From Tardiphaga alba (GTDB lineage Bacteria > Pseudomonadota > Alphaproteobacteria > Rhizobiales > Xanthobacteraceae), in contig NZ_CP036498.1 in NCBI RefSeq assembly GCF_018279705.1, positions 1,195,001 through 1,259,000 of the forward strand: DNA of 64,000 nucleotides, read 5' to 3'. The position numbers were made by a program, and so were the translations under genes. The first letter of the stretch is position 1, and each line of letters begins with the position of its first letter. The notes beneath the pieces were generated by a model. The model searched no databases. It was not told where the DNA came from and saw only the letters and a program-made list of their open reading frames with translations. Of this stretch, positions 8,067 to 17,192 are shown one piece after another.

Positions 8067-8822
8067 TTACTGTTCGCCCGGCGTGCGTGCGCTGGGCTTG
8101 TCGTGCACGATATCGGTCAGCTTGATGCGATCGAATTCGCTCCACACATTGGCGAGCCAGTGGCGGACATAGCCGCGCAGCACGAAGGAATAGTTCGCCG
8201 CTTCGTCATTCGGACCCTTGTTGGCCACGAATTTCAGGAACGGCACCGAGGAGACTTCCACCTGCTCATAGGCCATCTCGTTGAGCTTCGGGATGGTCAG
8301 CTCGGTGGCACCCTTGATCTTGTGGAAGTAGGAGTTGTAGGTCGCCTGGTCCCATTCGAAGAAGCTGGTGTTATTGATGAAGTTCTTCACCAGGAAGTAT
8401 TTTGCGCCGTCCATGAAGCCGGCCGTCTCCGCGATTTCGTCCAGCGATGCGATCGACGGGCCCAGTATATGGAACACGGCGAAGGTGATCTGGCCGGATT
8501 TTGCGGCGTCGAGGAAGCCGATATCGCGCAGCGAGGCGAGGGCAGGGGACAGCAGGCCTGCGCGGACGTCGATGACGGTGACCGACGGCGCCACGGTGTT
8601 GAGCGTATCGAAGATCTTCATCTGGTCCGAGGTCGTCGTCATGTCGACGATTTCGGTAATGTCAGGATGGAAGCGCTTCAGCGTGCCGCGCGGCGCTTCG
8701 GTGTCGAAGGCCCGGGTCGCGACATTGTTGGCGCTGAAATAATCCAGAACGGTGCGCGACACCGTGGTCTTGCCGACCCCGCCTTTGTCTGCGCCGACGA
8801 CGATCACTGCTGGCTTCGCCAT
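8067..8822 (-). CDS. ParA/MinD-like ATPase
   Basis: 251 residues. N-terminus 'AVIVVGADKGGVGKTTVSRT' is a canonical deviant Walker A (KGGVGKTT) of the ParA/MinD/NifH class; 'TRAFDTEAPRGTLKRF' is where ParA proteins read 'vlliDaDpqg' and 'SVTVIDVRAGL' is the Walker B-like strand. The C-terminal half is not recognised and there is no ParB, MinC or partition site nearby, so chromosome segregation is unlikely; positioning of some other cargo is possible. Transcribed ahead of the second P-loop gene (7192-7854). Confidence 0.75.
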   Translation of the reverse strand: MAKPAVIVVGADKGGVGKTTVSRTVLDYFSANNVATRAFDTEAPRGTLKRFHPDITEIVDMTTTSDQMKIFDTLNTVAPSVTVIDVRAGLLSPALASLRDIGFLDAAKSGQITFAVFHILGPSIASLDEIAETAGFMDGAKYFLVKNFINNTSFFEWDQATYNSYFHKIKGATELTIPKLNEMAYEQVEVSSVPFLKFVANKGPNDEAANYSFVLRGYVRHWLANVWSEFDRIKLTDIVHDKPSARTPGEQ

Positions 8823-8995
8823 GAAATTCCCTTAACTGCTCTGGATCCCCAACGGCACGAGGGAGACTCGCGCCTCCGGCACTGTAGCCCATGCCTGCTT
8901 TGGGCGCGAACATGGCAGAAAGATGGGTTAATTCAATCGCCGGATGGCCGCGTATGACGGAAATCCTTGGAGAATCTGCATCGTGATGAGGCTGC

Positions 8996-10120
8996 TCAGG
9001 CGTGTTTCCCCCATGGGCCCGGGATGGGCGCGCCGCCGGGCGGCACGGCATCGCTCAATGGCCCCGTCTTCGCCGCTTCGCCCTCCGGCAGTGCTGGCGC
9101 CTCTTCTTCCACCTCGCCCGGCAGTGCCAGGGGCCCCGGATCATGCCCGCCGGCAAATTTGATCAGCGCCGCCACCCGGGCATCGACGGAAGGATGAGTG
9201 GCGAAAATATCGGCAAAACCCGAGCGCGGATTGTCTACGCACATCTCCATCACGGCCGAGGTCGCGCCCGGCAGTTCGCCGCGATTCTCGATCTTGCGCA
9301 GTGCCGAGATCATGGCGTCCGGGTTCTTGGTCAGTTCCACTGCGCCTGCATCGGCCATGAATTCGCGGGTGCGCGACAGTGCCAGCCGGATCATCTGCGA
9401 CAGCGCCCAGGCAACGATCAGCAGCACCACCGCGATGATGATCGCGGGCACGGCGCCGCTGCCCTTGCCGTCGCTCGACGACGATTGCGACGACGAGCGG
9501 CTCGCCGAACGATAGCGGCCATTGGCGAACGTGCGGAATAGCAGCTCGGCGAACAGGCCGACCACGCCGGCAATGATCCCTGCGATCACCATCAGCTGCA
9601 CGTCGCCATTGCGGATATGCGTCAGCTCATGGCCGAGCACGGCCTCCATCTCGTCATCGTCGAGACTGCGTAAGAGGCCTGTGGTCACAGTGACAGAATA
9701 CTGCTTCTGGTTGAGCCCGGTGGCGAACGCATTGAGAGCGTCGTCCTCTATGATCTTCAGCTTCGGCATTGGTATGCCGCGCGAGATGCAGAGGTTTTCC
9801 AGCAGATTGTACAGCCGCGGCTGTTCCTTCCGCGTCACGCTGGTGCTGCCGGTGATCACGTCGATCATCTTCTGATGACCGAAATAGGAGATGATGATCC
9901 AGCCGATCGCGGCGATGGTGGCCAGCGGCATCACCCGCAGCAGATCGCGAAAGGCTGCATTAAGATAATAAGGCAGCGTTCCGCGACTGTTACTCCACAC
10001 TTCCATGACGAGCGCGCCGGCGAACACGACCACATAGATCAGCAAGAACAGGCCGGCGAGCAGCAGCATCGAACGCGTCTTGTTCGATGCGATATGGGTG
10101 TAGAGACCGTAAGCTGCCAT
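8996..10120 (-). CDS. M48 family (HtpX-like) membrane metalloprotease
   Basis: 374 residues. Two hydrophobic segments near 17-38 and 63-80 precede the zinc motif HELTH at 164-168 (GHELTHIRNGD); a further membrane pair lies around 174-196 and 222-245, and 'SRTREFMADAGA' supplies the third zinc ligand (Glu). This is the HtpX/M48B topology: an inner-membrane protease with a cytoplasmic active site, usually involved in membrane-protein quality control. The Pro/Gly/Glu-rich tail after residue 330 looks disordered. The LemA-family gene lies just upstream on the same strand, a pairing common for M48 proteases. Confidence 0.88.
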   Translation of the reverse strand: MAAYGLYTHIASNKTRSMLLLAGLFLLIYVVVFAGALVMEVWSNSRGTLPYYLNAAFRDLLRVMPLATIAAIGWIIISYFGHQKMIDVITGSTSVTRKEQPRLYNLLENLCISRGIPMPKLKIIEDDALNAFATGLNQKQYSVTVTTGLLRSLDDDEMEAVLGHELTHIRNGDVQLMVIAGIIAGVVGLFAELLFRTFANGRYRSASRSSSQSSSSDGKGSGAVPAIIIAVVLLIVAWALSQMIRLALSRTREFMADAGAVELTKNPDAMISALRKIENRGELPGATSAVMEMCVDNPRSGFADIFATHPSVDARVAALIKFAGGHDPGPLALPGEVEEEAPALPEGEAAKTGPLSDAVPPGGAPIPGPWGKHA

Positions 10121-10138
10121 GCTTGCGTCCTATCACTC

Positions 10139-10222
10139 CGTCATTGCGAGGAGCGTAGCGACGAAGCAATCCAGGGCCACAAGGAAGAAGGACTGGATTG
10201 CTTCGCTATGCTCGCAATGACG
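10139..10222. repeat. Palindromic intergenic repeat (GTCATTGCGAG family), copy 1
   Basis: Outer arms CGTCATTGCGAG and CTCGCAATGACG, inner arms GAAGCAATCCAG and CTGGATTGCTTC, about 84 bases. Five copies occur in the window (10139, 31419, 44177, 46393, 57138), always between genes. This one separates the M48 protease gene from lemA. Confidence 0.85.
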
Positions 10223-10243
10223 GGGAGGGGCCAACGCCGAGAC

Positions 10244-10803
10244 TCAGAACTTGACCGTCGGCGCCGTCTCGACCTGCGCGCGGGCTTCGCCGAGATCGAA
10301 GAACTGCTTCGGATGGAAGCCGAGCGCGCCGGCGAACAGGGCAGCGGGAAGCTGCTGGATGCCGGTGTTGTATTCCGAGACCGCATTGTTGAAGAAGCGG
10401 CGTGCCGCGGCGATCTTGTTCTCGATATCCGAGAGTTCGCCCTGCAGCTGCTGGAAATTCGCATTGGCCTTGAGGTCCGGATAGGCCTCGGCCAGCGCGA
10501 TCAGCCGGCCGAGCGCGCCGGAGAGCTGCTGTTCGGCAGCCGAGACCTGGCCCGGCCCTGCGCGCTCATGGCCGCATTGCGCGCCTTGATGACTTCCTCG
10601 AGCGTGCCGCGCTCATGCGAGGCATAGCCCTTCACGGTCTCGACGAGGTTCGGGATCAGGTCGTGACGCAGCTTCAGCTGCACGTCGATATCGGCAAAGG
10701 ACTGGTCCACCCGCTGCCGCAGGGCCACCAGCCGGTTGTAGGTGGCGAACAGGAAAAACGCGATGACGGCAATGACGCCAAGAACGATCCAGCTGGTCGA
10801 CAT
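10244..10803 (-). pseudogene. lemA: LemA family protein with a 1-base frameshift
   Basis: From the ATG at 10801-10803 the protein reads as a LemA: an N-terminal membrane anchor (residues 3-20), '[19 protein letters not shown]' and '[20 protein letters not shown]'. After 'NAAMSAQG' the frame is lost near 10557-10559. The other frame continues with the expected '[15 protein letters not shown]', 'EAYPDLKANANFQQLQ' and 'ARRFFNNAVSEYNTGIQQ' to the stop at 10244. One extra base in the short run CCC (plus strand) restores about 186 residues, the family norm. The rest is well conserved, so either a sequencing error or a fresh mutation. LemA proteins are membrane-anchored with a helical domain and often sit beside M48 proteases. 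Confidence 0.8.
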
Positions 10804-10926
10804 GTGAAAACTCCCCAGAGAAACCATCAATGCCGCATGTTAGCCGATCACGCGGCCACGTGGCAGGGGCCGCACACAACCTGCGGCAAGCTTTGGTCGT
10901 CGGGGAGGTGGAATAAGTTCAAAGTT

Positions 10927-10976
10927 TCCCCTCCCCCGCTCTGGCGAAGTTTCGCTTCGCGCGGCGGGAGAGGGGA
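10927..10976. repeat. Short palindromic repeat (TCCCCTCCCC type)
   Basis: TCCCCTCCC...GGGAGAGGGGA outer arms with GCGAAGTTTCGCTTCGC at the centre, 50 bases. Short relative of the longer CTCTCCCC elements. It lies between the convergent-free 5' side of lemA and the end of the gene at 10983. Confidence 0.65.
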
Positions 10977-10982
10977 CAAAGA

Positions 10983-11363
10983 TCACGGCTTCGCGACGTG
11001 CCACGCGCCGTTCAGAAAACCGTCGCCGGTGGTCTGGCCGGCAGCGGTGTCCTTCTTGAAGGTGTAGAGCGGCTTGCCCTTATAGGCCCACATCTTCTTG
11101 CCGTCGTCGCGCACCACGATGGTCATGTCGGCGGTCGGCTTGTCGCTGTCGGCAGCGAACAGCGGCGGCCAGTTGTCGGCGCAGGGGCCGTTGCACATGG
11201 ACTTGCCGCCGGCGTCCTTGTCGAAGGTGTAGAGCGTCATGCCCTTGGCATCGACGAATACTTTGCCCTTGTCGGTGTCTGCAGTTTTCAGCGCCTGCGC
11301 GGAGGCGACGGATGCGGTGAGCAGAATGGCCAGCGCGGCTGCGGCGGCGAATGATTTGATCAT
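10983..11363 (-). CDS. Small secreted protein of the 'YxFxxD' repeat (COG4315-like) family
   Basis: 126 residues with a clear signal peptide: MIKSFAAAAALAILLTASVASA, cleavage near residue 22. The mature part has two copies of a repeat, 'GMTLYTFDKDAGGKSMC' and 'GKPLYTFKKDTAAGQTTG', with 'CNGPCADNWPPL' between them. This matches the predicted secreted/lipoprotein family defined by Yx(F/W/Y)xxD motifs. There is no lipobox cysteine, so the protein is probably periplasmic and soluble. The biochemical role of this family is not established. Confidence 0.8.
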   Translation of the reverse strand: MIKSFAAAAALAILLTASVASAQALKTADTDKGKVFVDAKGMTLYTFDKDAGGKSMCNGPCADNWPPLFAADSDKPTADMTIVVRDDGKKMWAYKGKPLYTFKKDTAAGQTTGDGFLNGAWHVAKP

Positions 11364-11429
11364 GAGCAGTACTCCCTGTGAACGATACGACGCAGTCGCG
11401 TCAGGAAGGAGAACGCTCGCACCGTCGGA

Positions 11430-12410
11430 TTATTCCGACGTGGGATGTTCGAAAATCGCATCGCCCCAATCGAGCTTGCGGAACTTGCTATAGATCGCTT
11501 TGTCGCGCTTCGGCGCAACGCTGGCGATGACGCCGCTATTTGTGCAGAGTTTGGCGGTGATTGCGATCTTCGTCGTCACTGGTTGCGCCAATACGCGCGA
11601 TGGCCGCAATACGACCGGTGCGCGGGACATTGCGAGATAAATAAATTTCTCGTCCTCATAGGGAAGTTCTGCGGATTTGAGTTGTTTATGCATGCGGGAG
11701 CGCTGCAGCCGCTGGCTGAAATGGCACCAGTCAGGCTTCACCAGCGGACATGCGTCGTCATGCGGGCATGGCGCGATGACATGCGCGCCGGCTTGTATGA
11801 GCTGCGTGCGTGCATCGAGAATGCGCTGATAGCCGGCAGGCGTGCCGGGCTCGACGATGAGGAGCGTGTCTGATGTCTTGGCCCACATCGCCGCAACGAG
11901 TCTTTCACGCGCGTTGTCGGAGAGTTCGTTGATCACATAGCTGGCGATGACGAGATCGGCCGAAGGTGCATCGACGATCTTCGCAACCGCATCGCCGAGC
12001 GTGTAGTCGATGCTGCGCTCATTCTCACGCGCCAGCTCCATCGCGAGCGCGCGTAGCGCCGGGTTGGCGTCGAGCAGCGCGAAGGAGGCCAGAGACTCGA
12101 ACGCCTCGGCACAAGCCCATGTCGCCGTTCCCGGCCCGGCACCGCAATCGAGCAGCGAGGTCGGCGCGAAGTCGGGGCGGACTTCCTGCAGCGCATTGAG
12201 GCTGGCAATGACGGCCGCATAGGTCGCCGGCATCCGCGCCAGCGCATAGGCGAGCGCATCACTCTCGCTGCGGATCGTCGTCGAGCCGCCGCCGGAGCGA
12301 TAGGTCTTTGAGATGGTGTCTGAGCGCTGGGCTGCATCGGAGCGCGAGACGCCTTGCAGGCGCGAGGCGAGCGTTGCGGTGAGATAAGCGGGGAGATCGG
12401 GCGAGGTCAT
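11430..12410 (-). CDS. Rsm22-like SAM-dependent methyltransferase (small ribosomal subunit associated)
   Basis: 326 residues. The SAM-binding motif is 'LLDCGAGPGTATWA', followed by 'YVINELSDNARERL'. The C-terminal zinc-ligand-like block reads 'CPHDDACPL' then 'PDWCHFSQRLQRS', the signature of the Rsm22 family, known in mitochondria and alphaproteobacteria as a ribosome assembly factor; enzymatic activity is not proven for most members. It is followed on its strand by the small secreted protein gene (10983) after 66 bases. Start ATG at 12408-12410. Confidence 0.85.
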   Translation of the reverse strand: MTSPDLPAYLTATLASRLQGVSRSDAAQRSDTISKTYRSGGGSTTIRSESDALAYALARMPATYAAVIASLNALQEVRPDFAPTSLLDCGAGPGTATWACAEAFESLASFALLDANPALRALAMELARENERSIDYTLGDAVAKIVDAPSADLVIASYVINELSDNARERLVAAMWAKTSDTLLIVEPGTPAGYQRILDARTQLIQAGAHVIAPCPHDDACPLVKPDWCHFSQRLQRSRMHKQLKSAELPYEDEKFIYLAMSRAPVVLRPSRVLAQPVTTKIAITAKLCTNSGVIASVAPKRDKAIYSKFRKLDWGDAIFEHPTSE

Positions 12411-12433
12411 CTAAGAAGGGACGCTCCTCTTGT

Positions 12434-12584
12434 CCCTCCCCGGAGCGAAGCGAATGGGGAGGGTGGATCGAAGCGAGCGTTCAGCGAGCTTCGAGACGGG
12501 TGGGGTAGTTCAGCACGCTCATACGTCACGTGGGGCACCCCACCCCCGCCTATCGGCGGACCCTCCCCGCAAGGGGGAGGGGAG
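12434..12584. repeat. Palindromic intergenic repeat (CCCTCCCC/GGGTGGGG family)
   Basis: About 150 bases: outer arms CCCTCCCC and GGGGGAGGGG, inner arms GGGTGGGG against CCCCACCC and a small CGCCTATCGGCG hairpin. It fills the gap between smc and the Rsm22-like gene. The element at 51950-52106 has the same plan and several identical inner segments. Confidence 0.8.
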
Positions 12585-12605
12585 CCATCGGCTTCGTCGT
12601 TCTAA

Positions 12606-15600
12606 TTACGCCACTTCCTGATCGAGGATCTTCACCGCGTTCTCGAGATCCACCGACACCAGCTGCGATACGCCGCGTTCCGCCATGGTCACGCCGTAGA
12701 GGCGATGCATGCGGGCCATGGTGATCGGGTTATGCGTGATGGTGATGAAGCGCGTGTCCGTGGTCGCGATCATTTCGTGCAACAGGCTGCAGAACCGCTC
12801 GACGTTATGGTCGTCCAGCGGCGCGTCGACTTCGTCCAGCACGCAGATCGGTGACGGGTTGGTCAGGAACACCGCAAAGATCAGCGCCAGCGCGGTCAGC
12901 GCCTGCTCGCCGCCCGAGAGCAGCGACAGCGATTGCGGCTTCTTGCCCGGCGGCTTGGCAATGATGTCGAGGCCGGCTTCGAGCGGATCGTCGCTCTCGA
13001 TCAGCTTCAGCTCCGCTTCGCCGCCGCCGAACAGTTCGACGAACATGCGCTTGAAGTGGGTGTTGACGCTGTCGAACGAGGTCATCAGGCGCTCGCGCGC
13101 TTCCTTGTTCAGGCTCTGGATGCCGGTGCGCAGCTTCTTGATGGCTTCGACCAGGTCGTCGCGCTCGGTGGCCAGGCCGTTATGGGTGCCCTCGATCTCG
13201 TTGAGCTCTTCCTCGGCGCGCAGGTTGACGGCGCCGAGACGCTCGCGGTCGCGGCGCATCTTTTCCAGCTCCTGCTCGACCTCATGCAGGTCGGGCAGCT
13301 TGTCGTCCTGGCGTACTTCGGCCAGCGCCGCGACGCCTTCCGGCTCCACTTCCAGCATGTCGCGGATCTCGCGCTCGATGTCTTCGAGGCGACGCTTGCC
13401 GCTTTCCATGCGTTCTTCCGAACGCGCACAGGCTTCGCGCGCCTGCGACAGGAATTCGACGGAGGTGCGGGCCTCGCGATCGGTGTCGCGCATCATGTTC
13501 TCGGCGGCCTGCAACGCATTGGCAGCCATCTGGCGGCCCTGCTCGGCGGTCTCGACTTCCGAGATCAGCGCGCGGCGCTTCTGCAGGAACAGCGCCGGCG
13601 CGTCTTCCAGCTCTTCGCGCTCGCGCAGCAATTCGGCCTGGCGCGACGCCACGGTCTCGATCTGCCGGCTCGCCGAGCTCTTGCGGCTCTCCCAGTCATT
13701 GCGCTCGGCGATGATAGCCTGCACGCGGCGGTCGGCCAGTTCGGCCTCGCGGGCCAGTGCCTGCGCCTCGGCGCGAACCTGCGCGGCAGCGCGGCGATGG
13801 CCGTCGATCTCGTTGCGGACGTCGGAGAGTTTCGCTTCCGCATCCGCCGTCTCCGGCAGCTCTTCCAGCGCCATATGGGCGCTTTCGAGACCGGCTTCGG
13901 CTTCCATCCTGTCGTTCGACAGGCGCGATTGCGCTTCCGTCAGCGTGGCGCGCCGGGCGGCGTGGCGATTGATTTCGCGCTCGGCATTGGCATGGCGCTC
14001 GCGGGCCTGGTCGACTTCGCGGCGGGCATTGCGCAGCGCATCGCGCGACGCGCCTTCAGCAGCGGCGGCGGTCTTCAGCGCCTGCTCGGCCGCTTCCAGC
14101 GCTTCGCGCTTGGCGATGGCATCGAGCTTTGCGTTTTCGAGATCGGCTTCGATATCGGTGAGGCGGGCGCGCTCGGCCAGACGACGCGCTGCACCGGTCG
14201 GCGCATGCGAGCCAGCGACAAAGCCGTCCCAGCGCCAGACGTCGCCTTCCAGCGAGACGAGGCGCTGGCCGGTCTTGAGCTGGCCAACCAGGGCCATGCC
14301 CTGATCCTTGCTGACAATGCCGATCTGCTTGAGGCGGCGCTGCAGCTCCACCGGCGCATTCACATGCGCGGCGAGCGTCTCAATGCCGTCTGGCAGGGCG
14401 GGATCGTCGGCGTGCTCACCGGCATTGGTCCAGCGCATCGGCGCCGACGGATCGACGGGGGCATCAAGATCGTCGCCGAGCACGGCGCCAAAGGCCTTTT
14501 CATAGCCCTTGGTGACGGTGACGCCGTCGATGATCGGCGGCCACAGATTTTTGGTCTCGCCGTTGAGGATCTTCGAGATGGTGCGCGCTTCGGTCTCGAG
14601 GCGCTGCACCTTCTTGTCGGCTTCCACCAGCGGCGCGCGCGAGGCGTCCAGCGTCTGCCGGGCGGCGATATGCGCGGCTTCGTTCTCGCCGACCGAATAT
14701 TCCGCCTGCAGCAGGATTTCCTGCGCGGTTTCCATCAGCATCGCGAGTTCGTCGAGATCGCCGAAGCCCGAGGTCTGCGCGGTCAGCGCATCGATCTCGC
14801 TTTCGACGCGGGCGATTTCTTCCGACAGGCGCGTCAGGCGATCGGCCTGGCTGCGCACATTCGACTGCAGCTGGTTGCGCTTCGCCGTCATGTCGGCATG
14901 GGCGGTGGTGAGTTCGGTAAAGGTGCGCTCGGCCGCGGCCAGCACGGCTTCGGCCTCGGAGACGCGCTCATCGACGCCGCCGCGCAGCTCGACGCGCTGC
15001 ATGATCTCTTCCTTGATCATGGCGTCTTCTTCTTCGAGACGCATCAGCGCGATTTCGGCGTCTTCCGCCTGCTTCATTTCGCGGGCGACGTCGGCCTCGA
15101 ACTGGTTGAGGCGGCTGTCGAGTTCTTTCGCGCGCTCCTCGGCGCGCTTCTCTTCGCGGTCGAGGAGATCGCGGGCATTGGTCAGGCGCTGCAGGCCGGC
15201 GGCGGCAGCCGCTTCCGCCTCGCGCAGCGCGGGCAGCTCGGAAGCGCGGATCGCCTGGATGCGCGCCGATTCGCCCTGGATGCGGGTGGCTTCGGCGAGT
15301 TCGACCACGTTGCGGTCATGGGTGGTGGCGGCATCGGCATTGTCCGCATGCGCCTGGATCCAGCGCAGGTGGAACAGCATGGCCTCGGCCTTGCGGACCT
15401 TGGCGGCGACTTCGCGGAAACGCGTGGCCTGGCGGGCCTGCTTCTTCAGGCCTTCCATCTGGCCGGAGAGCTGGCCGATCACGTCTTCGACGCGGGTGAG
15501 ATTGGTTTCGGCGGCCTTCAGGCGCAGCTCGGCCTCATGGCGGCGCGCATGCAGGCCGGCGACGCCGGCGGCGTCTTCTAGCACGCGGCGGCGCTGTTCG

Positions 15601-16070
15601 GGCTTCGCCTGGATGATTTCGCCGATCTTCCCTTGGTGGACGAGGGCGGGCGAGCGCGCGCCGGTGGCGGCGTCGGCAAACAGAATCTGCACGTCGCGGG
15701 CGCGGACATCGCGTCCATTGATGCGGTAATTCGAGCCGTGGTCGCGCTCGATGCGGCGGGTGATTTCCAGGATCTCGGCGTCATTGACCATGGCCGGCGC
15801 GGTGCGCTCGGCATTATCGATGGTCATGGTGACTTCGGCATGGTTGCGCGAGGCGCGGTTGCCGGAGCCGGCGAAGATCACAGCTTCCATGTCGGTGGCG
15901 CGCAGCGACTTGTGCGAGGTCTCGCCCATCGCCCAGCGCAGGGCTTCCACCAGGTTCGACTTGCCGCAGCCGTTCGGGCCGACGACACCGGTCAGGCCGG
16001 GTTCGATCATGAAATCGGTCGGTTCGACGAACGACTTGAATCCGTTCAGGCGCAGGCGCGTGAGTTTCAT
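12606..16070 (-). CDS. smc: Chromosome segregation protein SMC
   Basis: 1154 residues. N-terminal head with Walker A 'GPNGCGKSNLVEALRWAMGE' (residues about 31-50); two long coiled-coil arms rich in Glu, Ala and Arg (about 170-500 and 660-990) flank a hinge (about 505-640, 'WPPIIDGVTVTKGYEKAFGA'); C-terminal head with signature 'LSLLSGGEQALTALALIFA' and Walker B 'CVLDEVDAPLDDHNV'. SMC forms a ring-shaped dimer with ScpAB that compacts and segregates the chromosome. In relatives I recall the order smc, dsbA-like, DUF721, mutY; here an accessory block separates smc from the rest. Confidence 0.96.
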   Translation of the reverse strand: MKLTRLRLNGFKSFVEPTDFMIEPGLTGVVGPNGCGKSNLVEALRWAMGETSHKSLRATDMEAVIFAGSGNRASRNHAEVTMTIDNAERTAPAMVNDAEILEITRRIERDHGSNYRINGRDVRARDVQILFADAATGARSPALVHQGKIGEIIQAKPEQRRRVLEDAAGVAGLHARRHEAELRLKAAETNLTRVEDVIGQLSGQMEGLKKQARQATRFREVAAKVRKAEAMLFHLRWIQAHADNADAATTHDRNVVELAEATRIQGESARIQAIRASELPALREAEAAAAAGLQRLTNARDLLDREEKRAEERAKELDSRLNQFEADVAREMKQAEDAEIALMRLEEEDAMIKEEIMQRVELRGGVDERVSEAEAVLAAAERTFTELTTAHADMTAKRNQLQSNVRSQADRLTRLSEEIARVESEIDALTAQTSGFGDLDELAMLMETAQEILLQAEYSVGENEAAHIAARQTLDASRAPLVEADKKVQRLETEARTISKILNGETKNLWPPIIDGVTVTKGYEKAFGAVLGDDLDAPVDPSAPMRWTNAGEHADDPALPDGIETLAAHVNAPVELQRRLKQIGIVSKDQGMALVGQLKTGQRLVSLEGDVWRWDGFVAGSHAPTGAARRLAERARLTDIEADLENAKLDAIAKREALEAAEQALKTAAAAEGASRDALRNARREVDQARERHANAEREINRHAARRATLTEAQSRLSNDRMEAEAGLESAHMALEELPETADAEAKLSDVRNEIDGHRRAAAQVRAEAQALAREAELADRRVQAIIAERNDWESRKSSASRQIETVASRQAELLREREELEDAPALFLQKRRALISEVETAEQGRQMAANALQAAENMMRDTDREARTSVEFLSQAREACARSEERMESGKRRLEDIEREIRDMLEVEPEGVAALAEVRQDDKLPDLHEVEQELEKMRRDRERLGAVNLRAEEELNEIEGTHNGLATERDDLVEAIKKLRTGIQSLNKEARERLMTSFDSVNTHFKRMFVELFGGGEAELKLIESDDPLEAGLDIIAKPPGKKPQSLSLLSGGEQALTALALIFAVFLTNPSPICVLDEVDAPLDDHNVERFCSLLHEMIATTDTRFITITHNPITMARMHRLYGVTMAERGVSQLVSVDLENAVKILDQEVA

Positions 16071-16406
16071 GTAAGCGGTACTCTGAATAAGGTCTCAGCC
16101 CGAAACCGCGAATCCTGAGCGCAAACAATAGCATAAACGCTGATGTCGCGCGGCCCCGGGACTCACAGGCACGGCTCTCAATTGGGCCCGACAATGGCGA
16201 GACGAAGGCACCCGCACAACGCCGGAACCCGCGTTGTCCCAAGGGTTTTGCAGGGGATAAGGGGCTGGGAGGGTGGGAAAAGGGTTGTTTTGTAGGAGGC
16301 GTATTTAGGAATCTGAGGTGCTGCGGTTGGTTAGAGTAGACGAGCACCCAACACTGCGTCAGAGCTATGCCCGCCAATTGAGCGGACATGGGGCTCTTTA
16401 TGGTCG
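16071..16406. other. Gene-free stretch upstream of smc
   Basis: 336 bases. No convincing gene on either strand. It must hold the smc promoter on the minus strand. Base composition shifts here from typical high GC to clearly AT-richer sequence from about 16270 on, marking the edge of the accessory block. No direct repeats or integrase site were recognised. Confidence 0.5.
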
Positions 16407-17192
16407 CTACTGCAAACTAGAGGACCGCCGACCAATCGCCTCTCGAGCTATTCTTTCAACAGCCGCAATCTCATCCCCGCGAAATTCTGTAAGAAATTCA
16501 AGCCGATTGGTTGCTTGTTGTCTGACCCTTAAACTCAAAGTGCGTGGTTTCTCAACTAGAGCGACGATCGAGCAAGGCTCGTGTATCTCGTGTTGATTTC
16601 GCATCTGTAGAAATAGGGCCTCTAAGATGCGGTTGTCAGACGTTCCTAGAAATACACCGACGGGTGGGCGTCCCGGTGCTCGCAGCACGAAGTCGGCCGG
16701 AAACTCAGTTAATTTCGGTGTAATTAACGCGTTCTCTTCGATTGATGCGCGACCATTCACAGCATCGCGAAGCAGTCTCTCCGCATCTTCGCGAAAAGTG
16801 GTCGCAACCCGAAATTCTGTCATCAGCATAAAATCGCGTACACGCAGCGAGAATGCGACAAACTTCAAAGCTGCGGCTGGTATCTGGTCTTCGAGCAGGT
16901 TGTTGATGAAAAACTCCTGAGTCTCGTCGTCGACGGAGACGCCGTATTCTGACAGCAACTCGCCCAAGGCCTCTCCCCTTGTGCCGGACTTAAAGTCCAA
17001 GCCGCTTCCTTCCAGGTAAGGCAGGGTCACCCCGTCATCTTCAATTCGGTACTTTGTCTCATTCGTTTTGATCACGAAGAAGCCGATGTGATCCCCATCG
17101 GCAGCTGCGAATGCAGTAGTCACCGCATAGCCTGCCGGTACTTTGTGAACCGACAGATCGTCGCAAAACGCTTTGCAAAGCTTCTGTTTCAT
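16407..17192 (-). CDS. DUF1828-like protein of a two-gene cassette
   Basis: 261 residues. The N-terminal 90 residues (SVHKVPAGYAVTTAF, 'DDGVTLPYLEGSGLDF', 'ALGELLSEYGVSVDDETQEF') resemble the DUF1828 family as I remember it; the C-terminal part, with 'PPVGVFLGTSDNRILEALFL' and 'SLRVRQQATNRLEFLTEFRG', resembles the DUF1829-type extension. No signal peptide or membrane segment. The ATG overlaps the stop of the upstream gene (17189), so the pair is translationally coupled. Codon use and GC are unlike the neighbours: probably transferred horizontally. Function is unknown; such cassettes sit in accessory regions and might be defensive or toxin-like, which is speculation. Confidence 0.65.
   Translation of the reverse strand: MKQKLCKAFCDDLSVHKVPAGYAVTTAFAAADGDHIGFFVIKTNETKYRIEDDGVTLPYLEGSGLDFKSGTRGEALGELLSEYGVSVDDETQEFFINNLLEDQIPAAALKFVAFSLRVRDFMLMTEFRVATTFREDAERLLRDAVNGRASIEENALITPKLTEFPADFVLRAPGRPPVGVFLGTSDNRILEALFLQMRNQHEIHEPCSIVALVEKPRTLSLRVRQQATNRLEFLTEFRGDEIAAVERIAREAIGRRSSSLQ

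Noticed and set aside
7953..8957. 334-codon plus-strand frame opposite the ParA-like gene
   Set aside because: It begins inside a palindromic repeat and runs antisense to a gene with an intact KGGVGKTT motif.
12933..15581. 882-codon open frame on the plus strand, antisense to smc
   Set aside because: It mirrors the codon bias of smc in an opposite frame; composition is Arg/Ala/Leu-rich with no domain, and smc is clearly the real gene.
16330..16385. tRNA-like start on the minus strand (GCGGGCATAGCTC)
   Set aside because: It resembles the 5' end of a tRNA, but there is no matching acceptor arm, anticodon stem or TpsiC loop (GTTCRA) downstream.
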